A stretch of DNA of 64,000 nt from Pseudofrankia inefficax (GTDB lineage Bacteria; Actinomycetota; Actinomycetes; Frankiales; Frankiaceae), in the NCBI RefSeq assembly GCF_000166135.1, contig NC_014666.1, positions 992,001 through 1,056,000 of the forward strand, written 5' to 3'. Shown piece by piece: positions 7,584 to 16,198 of the stretch. Each line of letters begins with the position of its first letter. The stretch's first letter is position 1. The notes beneath the pieces are model-generated. The model was not told the origin of the DNA and made no database searches. It was given only the letters and a program-made list of their open reading frames with translations. The translations under genes were made by a program, and so were the position numbers.

Positions 7584-8642
7584 CTAGAGCGTCGCCTGCA
7601 GCGACTTGATCGGCATCGACAGCCGGTCGAGCATGGCCAGGTCGGTGGTGGGGGACTGGCCCAGTGTGGTCAGGTAGTTGCCGACGATCACCGCGTTGAT
7701 GCCGCCCAGCATGCCGTCCTCGGTGAGATCGCCCAGCGTGATCTCCCGGCCGCCCGCGTAGCGCAGGATGGTGCGCGGCATCGCGAGCCGGTAGGCGGCG
7801 ATCGCCCGCAGGGCGTCCTTGGCTCCGACCACCGGCAGGTCACCGAACGGGGTGCCCGGCCGCGGGTTGAGGAAGTTCAGCGGTACCTCGTCCGGCTCCA
7901 GCACGGCGAGCTGCGCCGCGAGCTCGGCCCGCTGCGCGAGAGTCTCGCCGACGCCCAGGATCGCGCCGCAGCACAGCTCCATGCCGGCCGCGCGGACCAT
8001 CTGGCAGGTGTCGAGGCGCTCCTCCCAGCTGTGAGTCGTCACGACGTTCGGGAAGTGCGAACGGGCCGTCTCCAGGTTGTGGTTGTACCGGTGCACGCCC
8101 ATGGCGACCAGCTCGTCGACCTGGTCCTGCGTCAGCATGCCCAGGGAGCAGGCCACGTTGATGTCGACGGCGGCCCGGATCGCCGCGACGCCCTCGCGGA
8201 CCTGGGCCATCAGCCGGGCGTCCGGTCCGCGCACGGCCGCGACGATGCAGAACTCGGTCGCGCCGGTGGCGGCCGTCGCCTTCGCGGCCTCGACCAGGCT
8301 CGGCACGTCCAGCCAGGCGGAGCGGACCGGCGAGTCGAACTTGCCGGACTGCGAGCAGAAGTGGCAGTCCTCGGGGCAGCCGCCGGTCTTCAGGCTGACG
8401 ATGCCCTCGACCTCGACCTCCGGCCCGCACCAGCGGGTGCGCACCTCGTGCGCGAGCGCGAGCAGTTCCGGCACCGCCTCGTCGGGCAGCTCCAGCACGG
8501 CCAGCACCTGCGCCTCGTCGAGCCCGCGGCCCTCGACCAGAACCTGCGCGCGGGCGGTGGCGAGCAGCGCCGTCACGTCCGCCGGTAGCTCGGTCGCCGG
8601 CTGCTGGGCCGTCGGGCTGACGGTGGTCACAGGAGGGGTCAC
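7584..8642 (-). CDS. bioB: biotin synthase (radical SAM)
   Basis: BioB inserts sulfur into dethiobiotin to form biotin. The 352-aa protein carries the radical-SAM cluster motif as Cys89, Cys93 and Cys96 (CPEDCHFC), preceded by SLKTGG, and later [17 protein letters not shown] and NPRPGTP, all typical of BioB. The GTG at 8642 is preceded by a weak GGAG. It is followed by bsaP and lies 176 nt downstream of bioD, in the order bioF-bioD-bioB-bsaP. Confidence 0.96.
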   Translation of the reverse strand: MTPPVTTVSPTAQQPATELPADVTALLATARAQVLVEGRGLDEAQVLAVLELPDEAVPELLALAHEVRTRWCGPEVEVEGIVSLKTGGCPEDCHFCSQSGKFDSPVRSAWLDVPSLVEAAKATAATGATEFCIVAAVRGPDARLMAQVREGVAAIRAAVDINVACSLGMLTQDQVDELVAMGVHRYNHNLETARSHFPNVVTTHSWEERLDTCQMVRAAGMELCCGAILGVGETLAQRAELAAQLAVLEPDEVPLNFLNPRPGTPFGDLPVVGAKDALRAIAAYRLAMPRTILRYAGGREITLGDLTEDGMLGGINAVIVGNYLTTLGQSPTTDLAMLDRLSMPIKSLQATL

Positions 8643-8728
8643 AGGTTCACTCCAGCCGCCGGAACCGGCATTGGGTCAGTGGACATCGGGACAGTGTGTG
8701 CGGCGGGACGGGCGTCGGCGGGTCAGGC

Positions 8729-8759
8729 GAGCGCGGCTGGCGTAACGCCAGGCCCGCTC
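8729..8759 (-). promoter_or_regulatory. hairpin/palindrome in the bioD-bioB gap
   Basis: Arms of 14 nt flank a TAA loop (core CTGGCG-TAA-CGCCAG) with two mismatches. It sits in the only sizeable gap of the biotin operon. It could be a terminator/attenuator after bioD or an operator before bioB; the sequence does not decide. Confidence 0.4.
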
Positions 8760-8818
8760 ATTGTCCGACCCGGCGTGGCCGTGGCGCGCGTTCCTTGGAC
8801 GTGGTCTCTCGCACTCGC

Positions 8819-9559
8819 CTAGGGAAGATGGTCGCCGCGGAAGGCGGCCGGGTCGAAGGTGCCGCCCAGCGAGGACGCGAGTGACCGGCGGGCCAGTGTC
8901 CGGAAGGCCGCCTGGTCCAGCAGGCCCGAGCCCTCCGGGAGCGCCCCGGCCAGGGGCCGGCCGGCGACCCTCTCCAGATCGGCGAGGTTCGCGCGTTCCG
9001 CGAGCTCGGGCCGCCGCGGCCAGCTGCCGATCACCACGCCGGCCAGCTCCAGGCCACGGCGCTCCAGTGCCTCGAGGGTGAGTGCCGTGTCGCTCAGGGT
9101 GCCCAGGGCCGGCCTCGTCACGACCAGCACCGGCGCCTTCAGTACCTGGGCCAGGTCGGCCAGCGTCCGCCCGTCCTCGTCGTAGCGCACCAGCAGCCCG
9201 CCAGCGCCCTCGACGAGGACGAGCCGGTGCTCGGTCGACAGCTTGGCGACGGTGTCGGCGACGCCCGCGAGGTCGACGGCCGGGAGGCCGCGCAGGCGGG
9301 CGGCCGTCGCCGGGGCCAACGGGTCGGGGTAACGGGCCAGCTCGTGGACGTCGGTGAGCCCGGTCAGTTCCCGGACCAGGTCGGCGTCACCCGGCTCACC
9401 CGGCGCGACGCCGGTCTGGGCCGGCTTGACCACCGCGACCGAGCCGCCGGGCTCGCCGGCGGTCAACGGTCCGCGATCGAGCGCGAGTGCCGCCACGGCG
9501 GCCGTGGTGACGGTCTTGCCGACCCCGGTGCCGGTGCCGGTGACGACGAGGACGCTCAT
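8819..9559 (-). CDS. bioD: dethiobiotin synthetase
   Basis: BioD is an ATP-dependent carboxylase that closes the ureido ring of 7,8-diaminopelargonate. The 246-aa protein starts with the P-loop GTGTGVGKT (residues 8-16), followed by KPAQTG, VEGAGGLLV and an actinobacterial-style C-terminus. The ATG at 9559 overlaps the bioF stop by 4 nt, so the two are translationally coupled. No bioA is visible in the window, so the diamine precursor enzyme must be elsewhere. Confidence 0.95.
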   Translation of the reverse strand: MSVLVVTGTGTGVGKTVTTAAVAALALDRGPLTAGEPGGSVAVVKPAQTGVAPGEPGDADLVRELTGLTDVHELARYPDPLAPATAARLRGLPAVDLAGVADTVAKLSTEHRLVLVEGAGGLLVRYDEDGRTLADLAQVLKAPVLVVTRPALGTLSDTALTLEALERRGLELAGVVIGSWPRRPELAERANLADLERVAGRPLAGALPEGSGLLDQAAFRTLARRSLASSLGGTFDPAAFRGDHLP

Positions 9560-10743
9560 GACCGCCCGGCGGGCGTGCCCGCCGGCTGGGCCGCCCGCGC
9601 GGCGGCCAGCGCCGTGGCGAACAACGCGATGTCGTCGTCGGTCAGGTCGGCCCGCGCGGACAGCCGTAGCCGGCTCGTGCCCGGCGGGACCGTCGGCGGC
9701 CGGAAGCAGCCGACGGCGACACCGTGCTCCCGGCAGGTCTGCGCGGCCGCGACCGCGCGTTCCGGCTCGCCGAGCACCACCGAGACGACGGCCGCCGCGG
9801 GGGCCGGCGCCTCGGCGAGCCGGGCCAGCTCGCCGGCCCGGGCCCGGGACCGGGCTGCCAGTGCCGGAGTCGCGGCCAGCAGCCGCAGCGCGCCGAGCGC
9901 CGCGCCCGCGGCGGCCGGCGCCAGCCCGGTGTCGAAGATGAACGTGCGCGCCGTGTCGATCAGGTGATCACGGACCTCGACCGGCCCGAGGACGGCGCCG
10001 CCCTGGCTGCCCAGCGACTTCGACAGGGTGACGGTCGCCACGACGTCGGGTGCGCCGGCCAGCCCGGCGGCCGCGACCGCGCCCTCGCCGCGCGCGCCGA
10101 CGACGCCGAGCGCGTGCGCCTCGTCGACCAGCAGCACCGCGCCATGGCGGCGGGTGACCGCGTGCAGCTCCGCCAGCGGAGCCAGATCGCCATCGGCGGA
10201 GAAGACCGAGTCGGTCACCATCACCGCCCGCCGGTAGGAGCGCCCGGCCAGCGCGCTCTCGACGGCGGCGACGTCGAGATGTGGCACGATCGCGACCTCG
10301 GCGCGGGAGAGCCGGCAGGCGTCGACGATCGAGGCGTGGTTGTGCTCGTCGGACACCACGAGGTCGCCGGCCGAGACCAATGCCGTGAGCGCCCCCAGGT
10401 TCGCCGCGTAGCCGGAGGCGAAGACGAGGCCGGCGGCGAAGCCGGTGTGTGCGGCCAGCGCGGTCTCCAGCTCGGCGTGCAGCTCGGTCGTGCCGCTCAC
10501 CAGCCGGCTGCCGGTCGAGCCGGCGCCCCAGGCCCGCAGCGCGGCCACCCCGGCCTCGATGACGTCAGGGTGGCGGGACAGGCCCAGGTAGTCGTTGCCG
10601 GCCAGGTCGAGGCGGATCAGGTCATCCACCGCGGGCCGGGGCCGTACCGACCGGCGCAGGCCCGCGGTGCGTCTGGCCTGGGCGTTGACGTCCAGCCAGG
10701 CCAGTGGGGCGGGCGGCGCGCTCAGTCGTTCGTGCACGGTCAC
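9556..10743 (-). CDS. bioF: 8-amino-7-oxononanoate synthase
   Basis: BioF is a PLP enzyme that condenses pimeloyl thioester with alanine. Family signatures include GNDYLGLSRHP, GSGSTGSRLVSGT-like GAGSTGSRLVSG, VDEAHALGVVG and the PLP-lysine motif TLSKSLGSQGG. I start at GTG 10743 (395 aa, close to the usual 385) because TACAGT lies exactly 7 nt upstream, fitting a leaderless -10 box; a start 17 codons further upstream would overrun it. It is the first gene of the biotin operon. Confidence 0.94.
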   Translation of the reverse strand: MTVHERLSAPPAPLAWLDVNAQARRTAGLRRSVRPRPAVDDLIRLDLAGNDYLGLSRHPDVIEAGVAALRAWGAGSTGSRLVSGTTELHAELETALAAHTGFAAGLVFASGYAANLGALTALVSAGDLVVSDEHNHASIVDACRLSRAEVAIVPHLDVAAVESALAGRSYRRAVMVTDSVFSADGDLAPLAELHAVTRRHGAVLLVDEAHALGVVGARGEGAVAAAGLAGAPDVVATVTLSKSLGSQGGAVLGPVEVRDHLIDTARTFIFDTGLAPAAAGAALGALRLLAATPALAARSRARAGELARLAEAPAPAAAVVSVVLGEPERAVAAAQTCREHGVAVGCFRPPTVPPGTSRLRLSARADLTDDDIALFATALAAARAAQPAGTPAGRS

Positions 10744-10750
10744 GTCCGCG

Positions 10751-10756
10751 ACTGTA
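10751..10756 (-). promoter_or_regulatory. candidate -10 box for leaderless bioF transcript
   Basis: TACAGT on the minus strand is followed by 7 nt and the bioF GTG. The TANNNT form and spacing place the first transcribed base at or beside the start codon. No good -35 is seen. Confidence 0.45.
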
Positions 10757-11093
10757 TGTCGGCTTCGGTGGGCCTCGGGTAGCGCGCCGGGCACAGAACG
10801 GCGGGGCCTTCGCTGTGCGGGACAGCCGTTGCCGCCGATCCCACCGCGCGCTGGAGCCCGGCCCGCCGCGGTCGGATTCGTCCTGGTCAGCCACCGGGCC
10901 AGGCCGATCGACCGCGTTCGGCCGAGTCACGCGGCACGCGCGGTCGCGCCGATGCCTGGTTGGCCCGGACTGGGCTGGCGGGGGCGCTCACCCCGTTCGA
11001 CCAGCGGCGGCGACGGGCCGCGGCGGGCCGGCGCGGAGATCACCGGGGGCCTTGGTTGTTCAAGAGGCGGGTTCTTCTGGCAGTCTTCCGGCC
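10757..11093. other. divergent promoter region of bioF and pdtaS
   Basis: About 340 nt with no gene. Near its right end TTGTTC (11056-11061) and CAGTCT (11081-11086, 7 nt before the pdtaS GTG) may form a promoter for a leaderless pdtaS mRNA. Nothing else was recognised. Confidence 0.4.
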
Positions 11094-12569
11094 GTGGGAA
11101 CCCTCGCTGACATGCTGCACGCGAGCACCGACCTCCTTGACGAGGACATCGACCACCTGCACGCGCTGGTCGCGGACTGGGCGCTGCTGGCCGACCTGTC
11201 GTTCGCGGACCTCCTGCTCCTGGTTCCCAGCAGGACCTCCAGTGCACGGGCCGGCCGGGGCGGCCAGACCGAGTTCCTCGTCGTCGCGCAGGTGCGCCCG
11301 ACCACGGGCCCGACCGCGTACCACAACGACGAGGTCGGCAGCGTCGTGATCAACCGTTGGGTGGTGCGCAACGCCTGGCGGGAGCACCGGATCGCCCGCG
11401 AGGGCGAGCCCGAGTGGGACGGCGGCGTGCCGGTCAGGACCGAGGCGATCCCGGTTCGCCACGGCGACAAGGTGATCGCGGTGCTGGCCCGGGACACCAA
11501 CCTGGCCACCACCCGGACCCCGAGCGCGCTGGAGTCGGCCTACCTGCAGGGCGCGAACAACCTGGCGCTGATGGTGGCCGAGGGCCTGTTCCCGTTCCGG
11601 GGCAGCCCGGCCGAGCTGCCCGAGTCACCCCGGGTCGGCGACGGCATGATGCGCCTGGACGGGGCGGGGAAGGTCATCTTCGCCAGCCCCAACGCCCTGT
11701 CGGCCTACCGCAGGCTCGGCTACACGGGCAACGTCACCGGCGAGGACCTGCGCTCGGTGCACCGGGCGCTGAACCTGCCGGCCACCACCCCGGCCGTGTG
11801 GCACGCGATCGGCCGCCGTCGCCCGGTGGAGGTCGAGTTGGCCGTCGCCAGCACCGTCGTGCTGCTGCGCGCGATCCCGCTTTTCCCTGGCCAGACCCGC
11901 GAGGTCCTGGTCCTGGTGCGTGATGTCTCCGAGCTGCGCCGCCGCGAGGCCCAGCTGCTGAGCAAGGACGCGACGATCCGGGAGATCCACCACCGGGTCA
12001 AGAACAACCTGCAGACGGTGGCGGCCCTGCTGCGGCTGCAGATGCGCCGGACCAAGGTGGACGAGGCCAGGGACGCCCTCGGCGAGTCGGTGCGCCGGGT
12101 GACGTCGATCGCCCTGGTACACGAGACGCTGTCCCAGACGCTGGGCGAGTCGGTCCCGTTCGACGAGATCGCCGACCAGATCACGTCGGTCACCGTCGAC
12201 CTGGCGACCACCGGGGCGCGGGCGACGACGCGCCGGGTCGGCTCGTTCGGGATGCTGTCCGGCGCGCTGGCCACGCCGTTGGCCCTTGTGCTCTCCGAAC
12301 TTTTGCAGAATGCTGTCGAACATGCGTTCGATGGATCGGCGGGCTCGATCGAGGTCCGAGTGCGTCGGACGGCCAGCCGCCTCGATGTCGTCGTCGCCGA
12401 CGACGGTGCCGGCCTGCCGGACGACTTCCAGCTGGAGCACTCGCCGCGCCTGGGCCTGCAGATCGTGCGTCAGCTCGTGCTCGGCGAGATGCAGGGGACG
12501 ATCCGGCTGCAGGCCGGCGCCGGCCGTGGGACCGAGGCCTTGCTCTCGATCCCACTTTCTTCAATTTGA
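11094..12569 (+). CDS. pdtaS: two-component sensor histidine kinase PdtaS (GAF-PAS-HisKA_2)
   Basis: This 491-aa cytosolic kinase matches mycobacterial PdtaS (Rv3220c, about 500 aa), which phosphorylates the RNA-binding antiterminator PdtaR. The N-terminal GAF-like part opens MGTLADMLHAS and contains ADLSFADLLLLV; a PAS-like part spans about 180-285. The HisKA_2 box REIHHRVKNNLQ puts the phospho-acceptor at His299/300, followed by the ATPase N-box (LSELLQNAVEHAF) and DDGAGLPDDF. There are no membrane segments. GTG 11094 aligns with the family N-terminus. No pdtaR is nearby, as in mycobacteria. Confidence 0.9.
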   Translation: MGTLADMLHASTDLLDEDIDHLHALVADWALLADLSFADLLLLVPSRTSSARAGRGGQTEFLVVAQVRPTTGPTAYHNDEVGSVVINRWVVRNAWREHRIAREGEPEWDGGVPVRTEAIPVRHGDKVIAVLARDTNLATTRTPSALESAYLQGANNLALMVAEGLFPFRGSPAELPESPRVGDGMMRLDGAGKVIFASPNALSAYRRLGYTGNVTGEDLRSVHRALNLPATTPAVWHAIGRRRPVEVELAVASTVVLLRAIPLFPGQTREVLVLVRDVSELRRREAQLLSKDATIREIHHRVKNNLQTVAALLRLQMRRTKVDEARDALGESVRRVTSIALVHETLSQTLGESVPFDEIADQITSVTVDLATTGARATTRRVGSFGMLSGALATPLALVLSELLQNAVEHAFDGSAGSIEVRVRRTASRLDVVVADDGAGLPDDFQLEHSPRLGLQIVRQLVLGEMQGTIRLQAGAGRGTEALLSIPLSSI

Positions 12570-13161
12570 GTGTTTGGGGCTTGCGGGGCCGGGTATCCCT
12601 CCGCACGTGGAGTCTGTCGTCGATGAGCGCGCATCGAGCGCTCACGTTGCGTCAGGCTCTTCGCCGTTCCGAGTGACTGTGGGTGCCCCGCCGGTTCGGC
12701 GCCGCGCCGGGCTGGCGGCGTCAGTTTTGCCGGCCGACCCGACCTCGGAAAACGCATCGGCCGCTCCATCCGTGGCGCGCCGCGCGAAGACGGCGGCCGT
12801 GCGGACAGAACGGCCGAGAGTGCCGGCGTCCGAGACGCACCGAGTGGATGCGCAGCGTGACATGGGCACGGATGCAACTACCGCTGTGCCGCACACTTCC
12901 TCGGCCAGCGCTTCTTGCTGCTCTTTGTGGCCGGGCTTGGGAAAGCTCGGCGTTGTCGGATACCGGCCCATGGGCCCGTCGGCCGTGGATGTCTCGGCCG
13001 CCCGGGGAGGGGTGCGCCCTCGGGCCTCGTTCGTTGTCTCGTCGCTGGCAGGTGGCCAGCGGCTGATGGCCGATTCCTCAGACTTCCCGGACCGCCAACC
13101 TGCCCGACCGGCTACGCCGATCTGGCAGGAACCCTTCCGCCGATCCGGTGGGAACCCTGAC
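12570..13161. other. intergenic region between convergent pdtaS and whiB1
   Basis: About 590 nt with no gene. Long open frames cross it on both strands, but their composition is irregular and they show no domain. I saw no convincing terminator. Confidence 0.4.
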
Positions 13162-13407
13162 TCAGGCGGTGCGGACTCGCAGCACCTGCCGCTTGAGGGA
13201 ACGTCGCTCGTCTTCGCTCAGGCCACCCCACACGCCGGCGTCCTGACCGGTTTCGAGCGCCCAGTTCAGGCAGTCGGAGGTCACAGAGCAACGTCGGCAG
13301 ACGGCTTTGGCCTCTTCGATCTGACGCTCTGCGGGTCCGGTGGTCCCGATCGGGAAGAAAAGCTCGGGGTCCTCGTCACGGCAGAGCGCTCTGTGGCGCC
13401 AGTCCAT
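13162..13407 (-). CDS. whiB1: WhiB1-type iron-sulfur transcription factor
   Basis: The 81-aa protein is nearly superimposable on mycobacterial WhiB1. It begins MDWRHRALCRDEDPELFFP, has the four cluster ligands Cys9, Cys37, Cys40 and Cys46, the GVWGG turn at residues 58-62 and a basic tail (RRSLKRQVLR). WhiB1 carries a 4Fe-4S cluster reactive to nitric oxide and contacts the primary sigma factor. GGGAG lies 8 nt before the ATG at 13407. Its place after pdtaS repeats the mycobacterial order. Confidence 0.95.
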   Translation of the reverse strand: MDWRHRALCRDEDPELFFPIGTTGPAERQIEEAKAVCRRCSVTSDCLNWALETGQDAGVWGGLSEDERRSLKRQVLRVRTA

Positions 13408-14173
13408 GCGTCCTACTCCCTCTGTCGTTGCGGGCGACACTGCACATGAGACGGCTGGCCGGCCCCCCGGGTTGTGCCACGACCTGACGGTCTCGTGCAG
13501 AGGTTCTCTCTCTGCCCGCGGCGACTGACTCGGGTGTCGGCTAGCCGACGGTGTGCCTGACGACACTGTGTAACTAACGATCATGTGCACGCGTACGCCC
13601 GGGTGTATGTGGTCATCCACCTCGGACATTCGCCACCCTCCCACCGGAACGGGCAGGGGCGCAAGAACCTGCAAGCGCCTTCACACCATCTCTGGCCTGC
13701 ACTTGTCCGCTAGGGACACGGCGGACCACGACCGGAGGCGGTCGGGATGACTAGGAACGGCCATCTCGATGCCCTGTTGGCTATGGGCTGTTGGCTCCAT
13801 CGGTTGGGTGTTGTCGGGATAGTCCAAGTAGGCCATGCAGGATCATACGACAGGGCTCATGCCAACTAGGCATGGTCGGGACAGTTTTAGCTGGGCCGGT
13901 CTGAGCGCGGCCTCGGGCGGGGCGCTGCGGCCCACGGTCGGCCGGACGGCGGCTTGACGGCGATCGTCCGCACCTACTTGTTACACACTTCTTACCTCCC
14001 TCCCCTCGCGGCGTGTCGGGCGGGTGAGGCCGGCCGCCGCGGCTGGGGCGGGCCCGGCGGCGGAGGGCCGGGTGTGGGACCGATCCCGTCGAATCGTCCG
14101 CGCGGCAAAGCTGGCGCTCGCGGTGCAGGATGGCCTCGGGGGTCGTGGTCCGGTGATCGGTGGGGGAGGCTCC
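13408..14173. other. whiB1 upstream region and GDPD promoter region
   Basis: About 765 nt without a supported gene. The whiB1 leader and promoter must lie in the first 200 nt, which contain a weak CRP-like dyad (13552-13567). A perfect 6-bp palindrome CATGCC-N5-GGCATG is at 13858-13874. Stretches near 13560-13600 and 13830-13870 are AT-richer than the surroundings, as expected for promoters. Confidence 0.4.
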
Positions 14174-14914
14174 GTGGAGGTACTGGGGCATCGCGGCAGC
14201 CGGAGTCCCGGCCCGGAGAACACGGTCGCGGCCGTCGACGCGGCCTTAGCTGCCGGCGCGGACGGGGTCGAGATCGACGTCCGGCGCAGCGCCGACGGGG
14301 AGCTCGTGGTGGTTCACGACGCGCGGCTGCCCCGGCTGGGCGGGCGGGCTGTCCTGCGGCGTTCCACGGCCGAGCTGGCGGCCAGGGGAGTGCCGACGCT
14401 GCACGAGGTCCTGGACGTCTGGGCCGGGCGCGGCCGGATCATCATCGAGATCAAGAACCAGCCCGGCCAGCCGGACTTCGACGCACCCCGGGAGCAGACC
14501 GCGCAGGTGCTCATCGAGCTGCTGCGCGCCCGCGGCCTGACCGGCGCCGACAGCGGCGTCACCGTGTCGTCGTTCGACTGGTTCGCCATCGAGCGGGTGC
14601 GCGCGGCGGACCTCGGGGTGGCGACCGGATTCCTGACCATGCCCCGGATGGCGGTGAGCGGCGGCCTCGCCTACGTCCGCTCGGCCGGCCACCGCGAGCT
14701 GCACGCCCACACGTCCGCGGTGTTGGCCGCCCCGCACGCGGCCGAACTCGCCCACCGGGCCGGCGTCCGCCTGGTCACCTGGACTGTCACCAGCGACCGC
14801 GCCGCGCTGCGCCTACGCGACGCCGGCGTCGACGCGGTGATCTGCGACGACCCCGCGGACGTCGTCCGCGCCCTGAGCACTACCCCTCGCCCACTCACAA
14901 CCAAACCCAGCTAA
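14174..14914 (+). CDS. glycerophosphodiester phosphodiesterase
   Basis: GDPD enzymes hydrolyse glycerophosphodiesters to sn-glycerol-3-phosphate and an alcohol. The 246-aa product shows the full catalytic set: GHRGS (His6, Arg7), PENT (Glu15), VEIDV (Glu33, Asp35) and HD (His48, Asp49), then IIIEIKNQ and a C-terminal LVTWTVTS / VDAVICDDP. The GTG at 14174 has GGGGAGG upstream; GTG 14153 is an alternative. No signal peptide is seen, so it is probably cytoplasmic. A palindromic element follows the stop. Confidence 0.9.
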   Translation: MEVLGHRGSRSPGPENTVAAVDAALAAGADGVEIDVRRSADGELVVVHDARLPRLGGRAVLRRSTAELAARGVPTLHEVLDVWAGRGRIIIEIKNQPGQPDFDAPREQTAQVLIELLRARGLTGADSGVTVSSFDWFAIERVRAADLGVATGFLTMPRMAVSGGLAYVRSAGHRELHAHTSAVLAAPHAAELAHRAGVRLVTWTVTSDRAALRLRDAGVDAVICDDPADVVRALSTTPRPLTTKPS

Positions 14915-14920
14915 CCCACC

Positions 14921-15030
14921 GAGGGCGCTCAGCGCCCGAAGCAGGCGGAGCCGGGGTTCCTGACGGATCGACGGAGTCGATCTGGGAGGTCTGCAGAGGC
15001 GCGGAGCGCCGTTTCTGGCCGCCGCCCTAG
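14921..15030 (+). repeat. interspersed palindromic element, copy B
   Basis: Copy B holds the GGGCGCT/AGCGCCC hairpin (14923-14937), a GGCGGAGCCGG block, a GGCGC/GCGCC hairpin (14998-15011) and the ending GGCCGCCGCCCTAG. The final CTA is the complement of the TAG stop of the adjacent kinase gene. It lacks the CCCGACCCTGGACC left block. It lies between convergent genes. Confidence 0.65.
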
Positions 15031-16001
15031 GCGATGACGCGCAGGGCGGCGGGGTGGGAGGTAAGGGTGACCTCGGCGTGCTGGCCGAGGTACTCGCCAT
15101 CCATCTGGAACGGGGCCTCGGGGGCGGCGCGCAGCCGTACGACGTCGAGGTCGTGCTCCAGGACGACGTTGCGCCCGTGCGGCCCCCGGTCGCCCGTCAG
15201 CATCTGGCCGGTGATCCGCAGCAGGCTCGACAGGTGAAGCCGGCGCAGCGCCAGCAGATCGAGGCCGGTGTCGAACGACGCCTCCGGGCAGGCCCGCACC
15301 GGGCGGTCGCCCAGGTAGGTCCAGGGCACGGTGTTGCAGACGACGACGACGTCGACCTCGCGGTCCGCGCCGGCCGCCGAGTCGTCGTCCGCGGGCGCGG
15401 CGGCGGCCCGGTCGGGCTCCAGGTCCAGGGTGATGCGCGGGTGGCCGCGGCCGGCGCCGGCGCTGTAACGGGCCACCCCGCTGCGCAGGAACAGCCCGGC
15501 GCTGTTGCCCCGGCCGCCGGAGCGCTTGCGCTCGACCCGGCCGACGACCTCCGCGTCCAGGCCCATGCCGGCGCAGAAGGTGAACCAGCGGGACTGGTCG
15601 GCCCAGCGGGCGTGGCCGAGCCCGACCCGGCGGCTCCTGCCCTCGCGCAGGTGGGCGAGCAGCTCCCCGGTCGCCTCGACGGGGGAGGCCGAATATCCCA
15701 GCGCCCTGGCGAAGACATTGGTGCTGCCGCCGGGGACGACCGCGAGGGCCGGGGCATCCGGGTTCGGGCCGTCGCGCAGCAGGCCGTTGGCGACCTCGTT
15801 GACCGTTCCGTCGCCGCCGAGCGTGATGACGACGTCGATGCCGGTTTCGGTGGCGCGCTGGGCGAGCTCAGCCGCGTGCCCGCGTCCCTTGGTGATGACT
15901 GTTTCCACCGCGAGATCGGCCGACAGGGCGGTGACCAGGACGTCCCGGACCCGTTCCGTGGTCGTCGTCGCGGCGGGATTGACGACCAGGAGCCCTCGCA
16001 T
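15027..16001 (-). CDS. diacylglycerol kinase family lipid kinase
   Basis: The 324-aa protein has the DAGK catalytic fold: LLVVNPAA at the N-terminus, the nucleotide-binding GGDGTVNEVANG (residues 62-73), PGGSTNVFARALG and a late FQMDGEYLG-like segment shared with sphingosine/diacylglycerol kinases. It probably phosphorylates a lipid at the membrane; the exact substrate is not evident. It matches Rv3218, which follows whiB1 in M. tuberculosis. ATG 16001 is chosen; GTG 16010 is possible. Its stop lies in an interspersed palindromic element. Confidence 0.85.
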   Translation of the reverse strand: MRGLLVVNPAATTTTERVRDVLVTALSADLAVETVITKGRGHAAELAQRATETGIDVVITLGGDGTVNEVANGLLRDGPNPDAPALAVVPGGSTNVFARALGYSASPVEATGELLAHLREGRSRRVGLGHARWADQSRWFTFCAGMGLDAEVVGRVERKRSGGRGNSAGLFLRSGVARYSAGAGRGHPRITLDLEPDRAAAAPADDDSAAGADREVDVVVVCNTVPWTYLGDRPVRACPEASFDTGLDLLALRRLHLSSLLRITGQMLTGDRGPHGRNVVLEHDLDVVRLRAAPEAPFQMDGEYLGQHAEVTLTSHPAALRVIA

Positions 16002-16185
16002 GACCACCACGGTAGTACCGCGTCGCTTTCCGATGCTCGTATGCGGAATGTCTCACAATGTCGGCCGCGTAACAGAATGTCGCGAACTCGCCTGTCGGAC
16101 TTGACGCCATCTGCCTGCGGCTTACTGGTCAACTTCCCGAAACTGACGGTTTGACTCCTGTAGGCCCGAAGTCCGGCCCGAGCCG

Positions 16186-16191
16186 TAGGGT
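16186..16191 (+). promoter_or_regulatory. candidate -10 box for leaderless transcript of the 16199 gene
   Basis: TAGGGT lies exactly 7 nt before ATG 16199. The same hexamer and spacing precede the oxidoreductase gene at 26658. Confidence 0.45.
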
Positions 16192-16198
16192 CATCGGC

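Noticed and set aside
12286-13449. 387-codon plus-strand frame across the pdtaS end and whiB1
   Set aside because: It covers two real genes in other frames and has irregular composition.
16045-16072. GGAAT-N19-GTA as another SigR promoter
   Set aside because: The -10 is GTA rather than GTT, and the downstream gene has a better leaderless-type -10 box.
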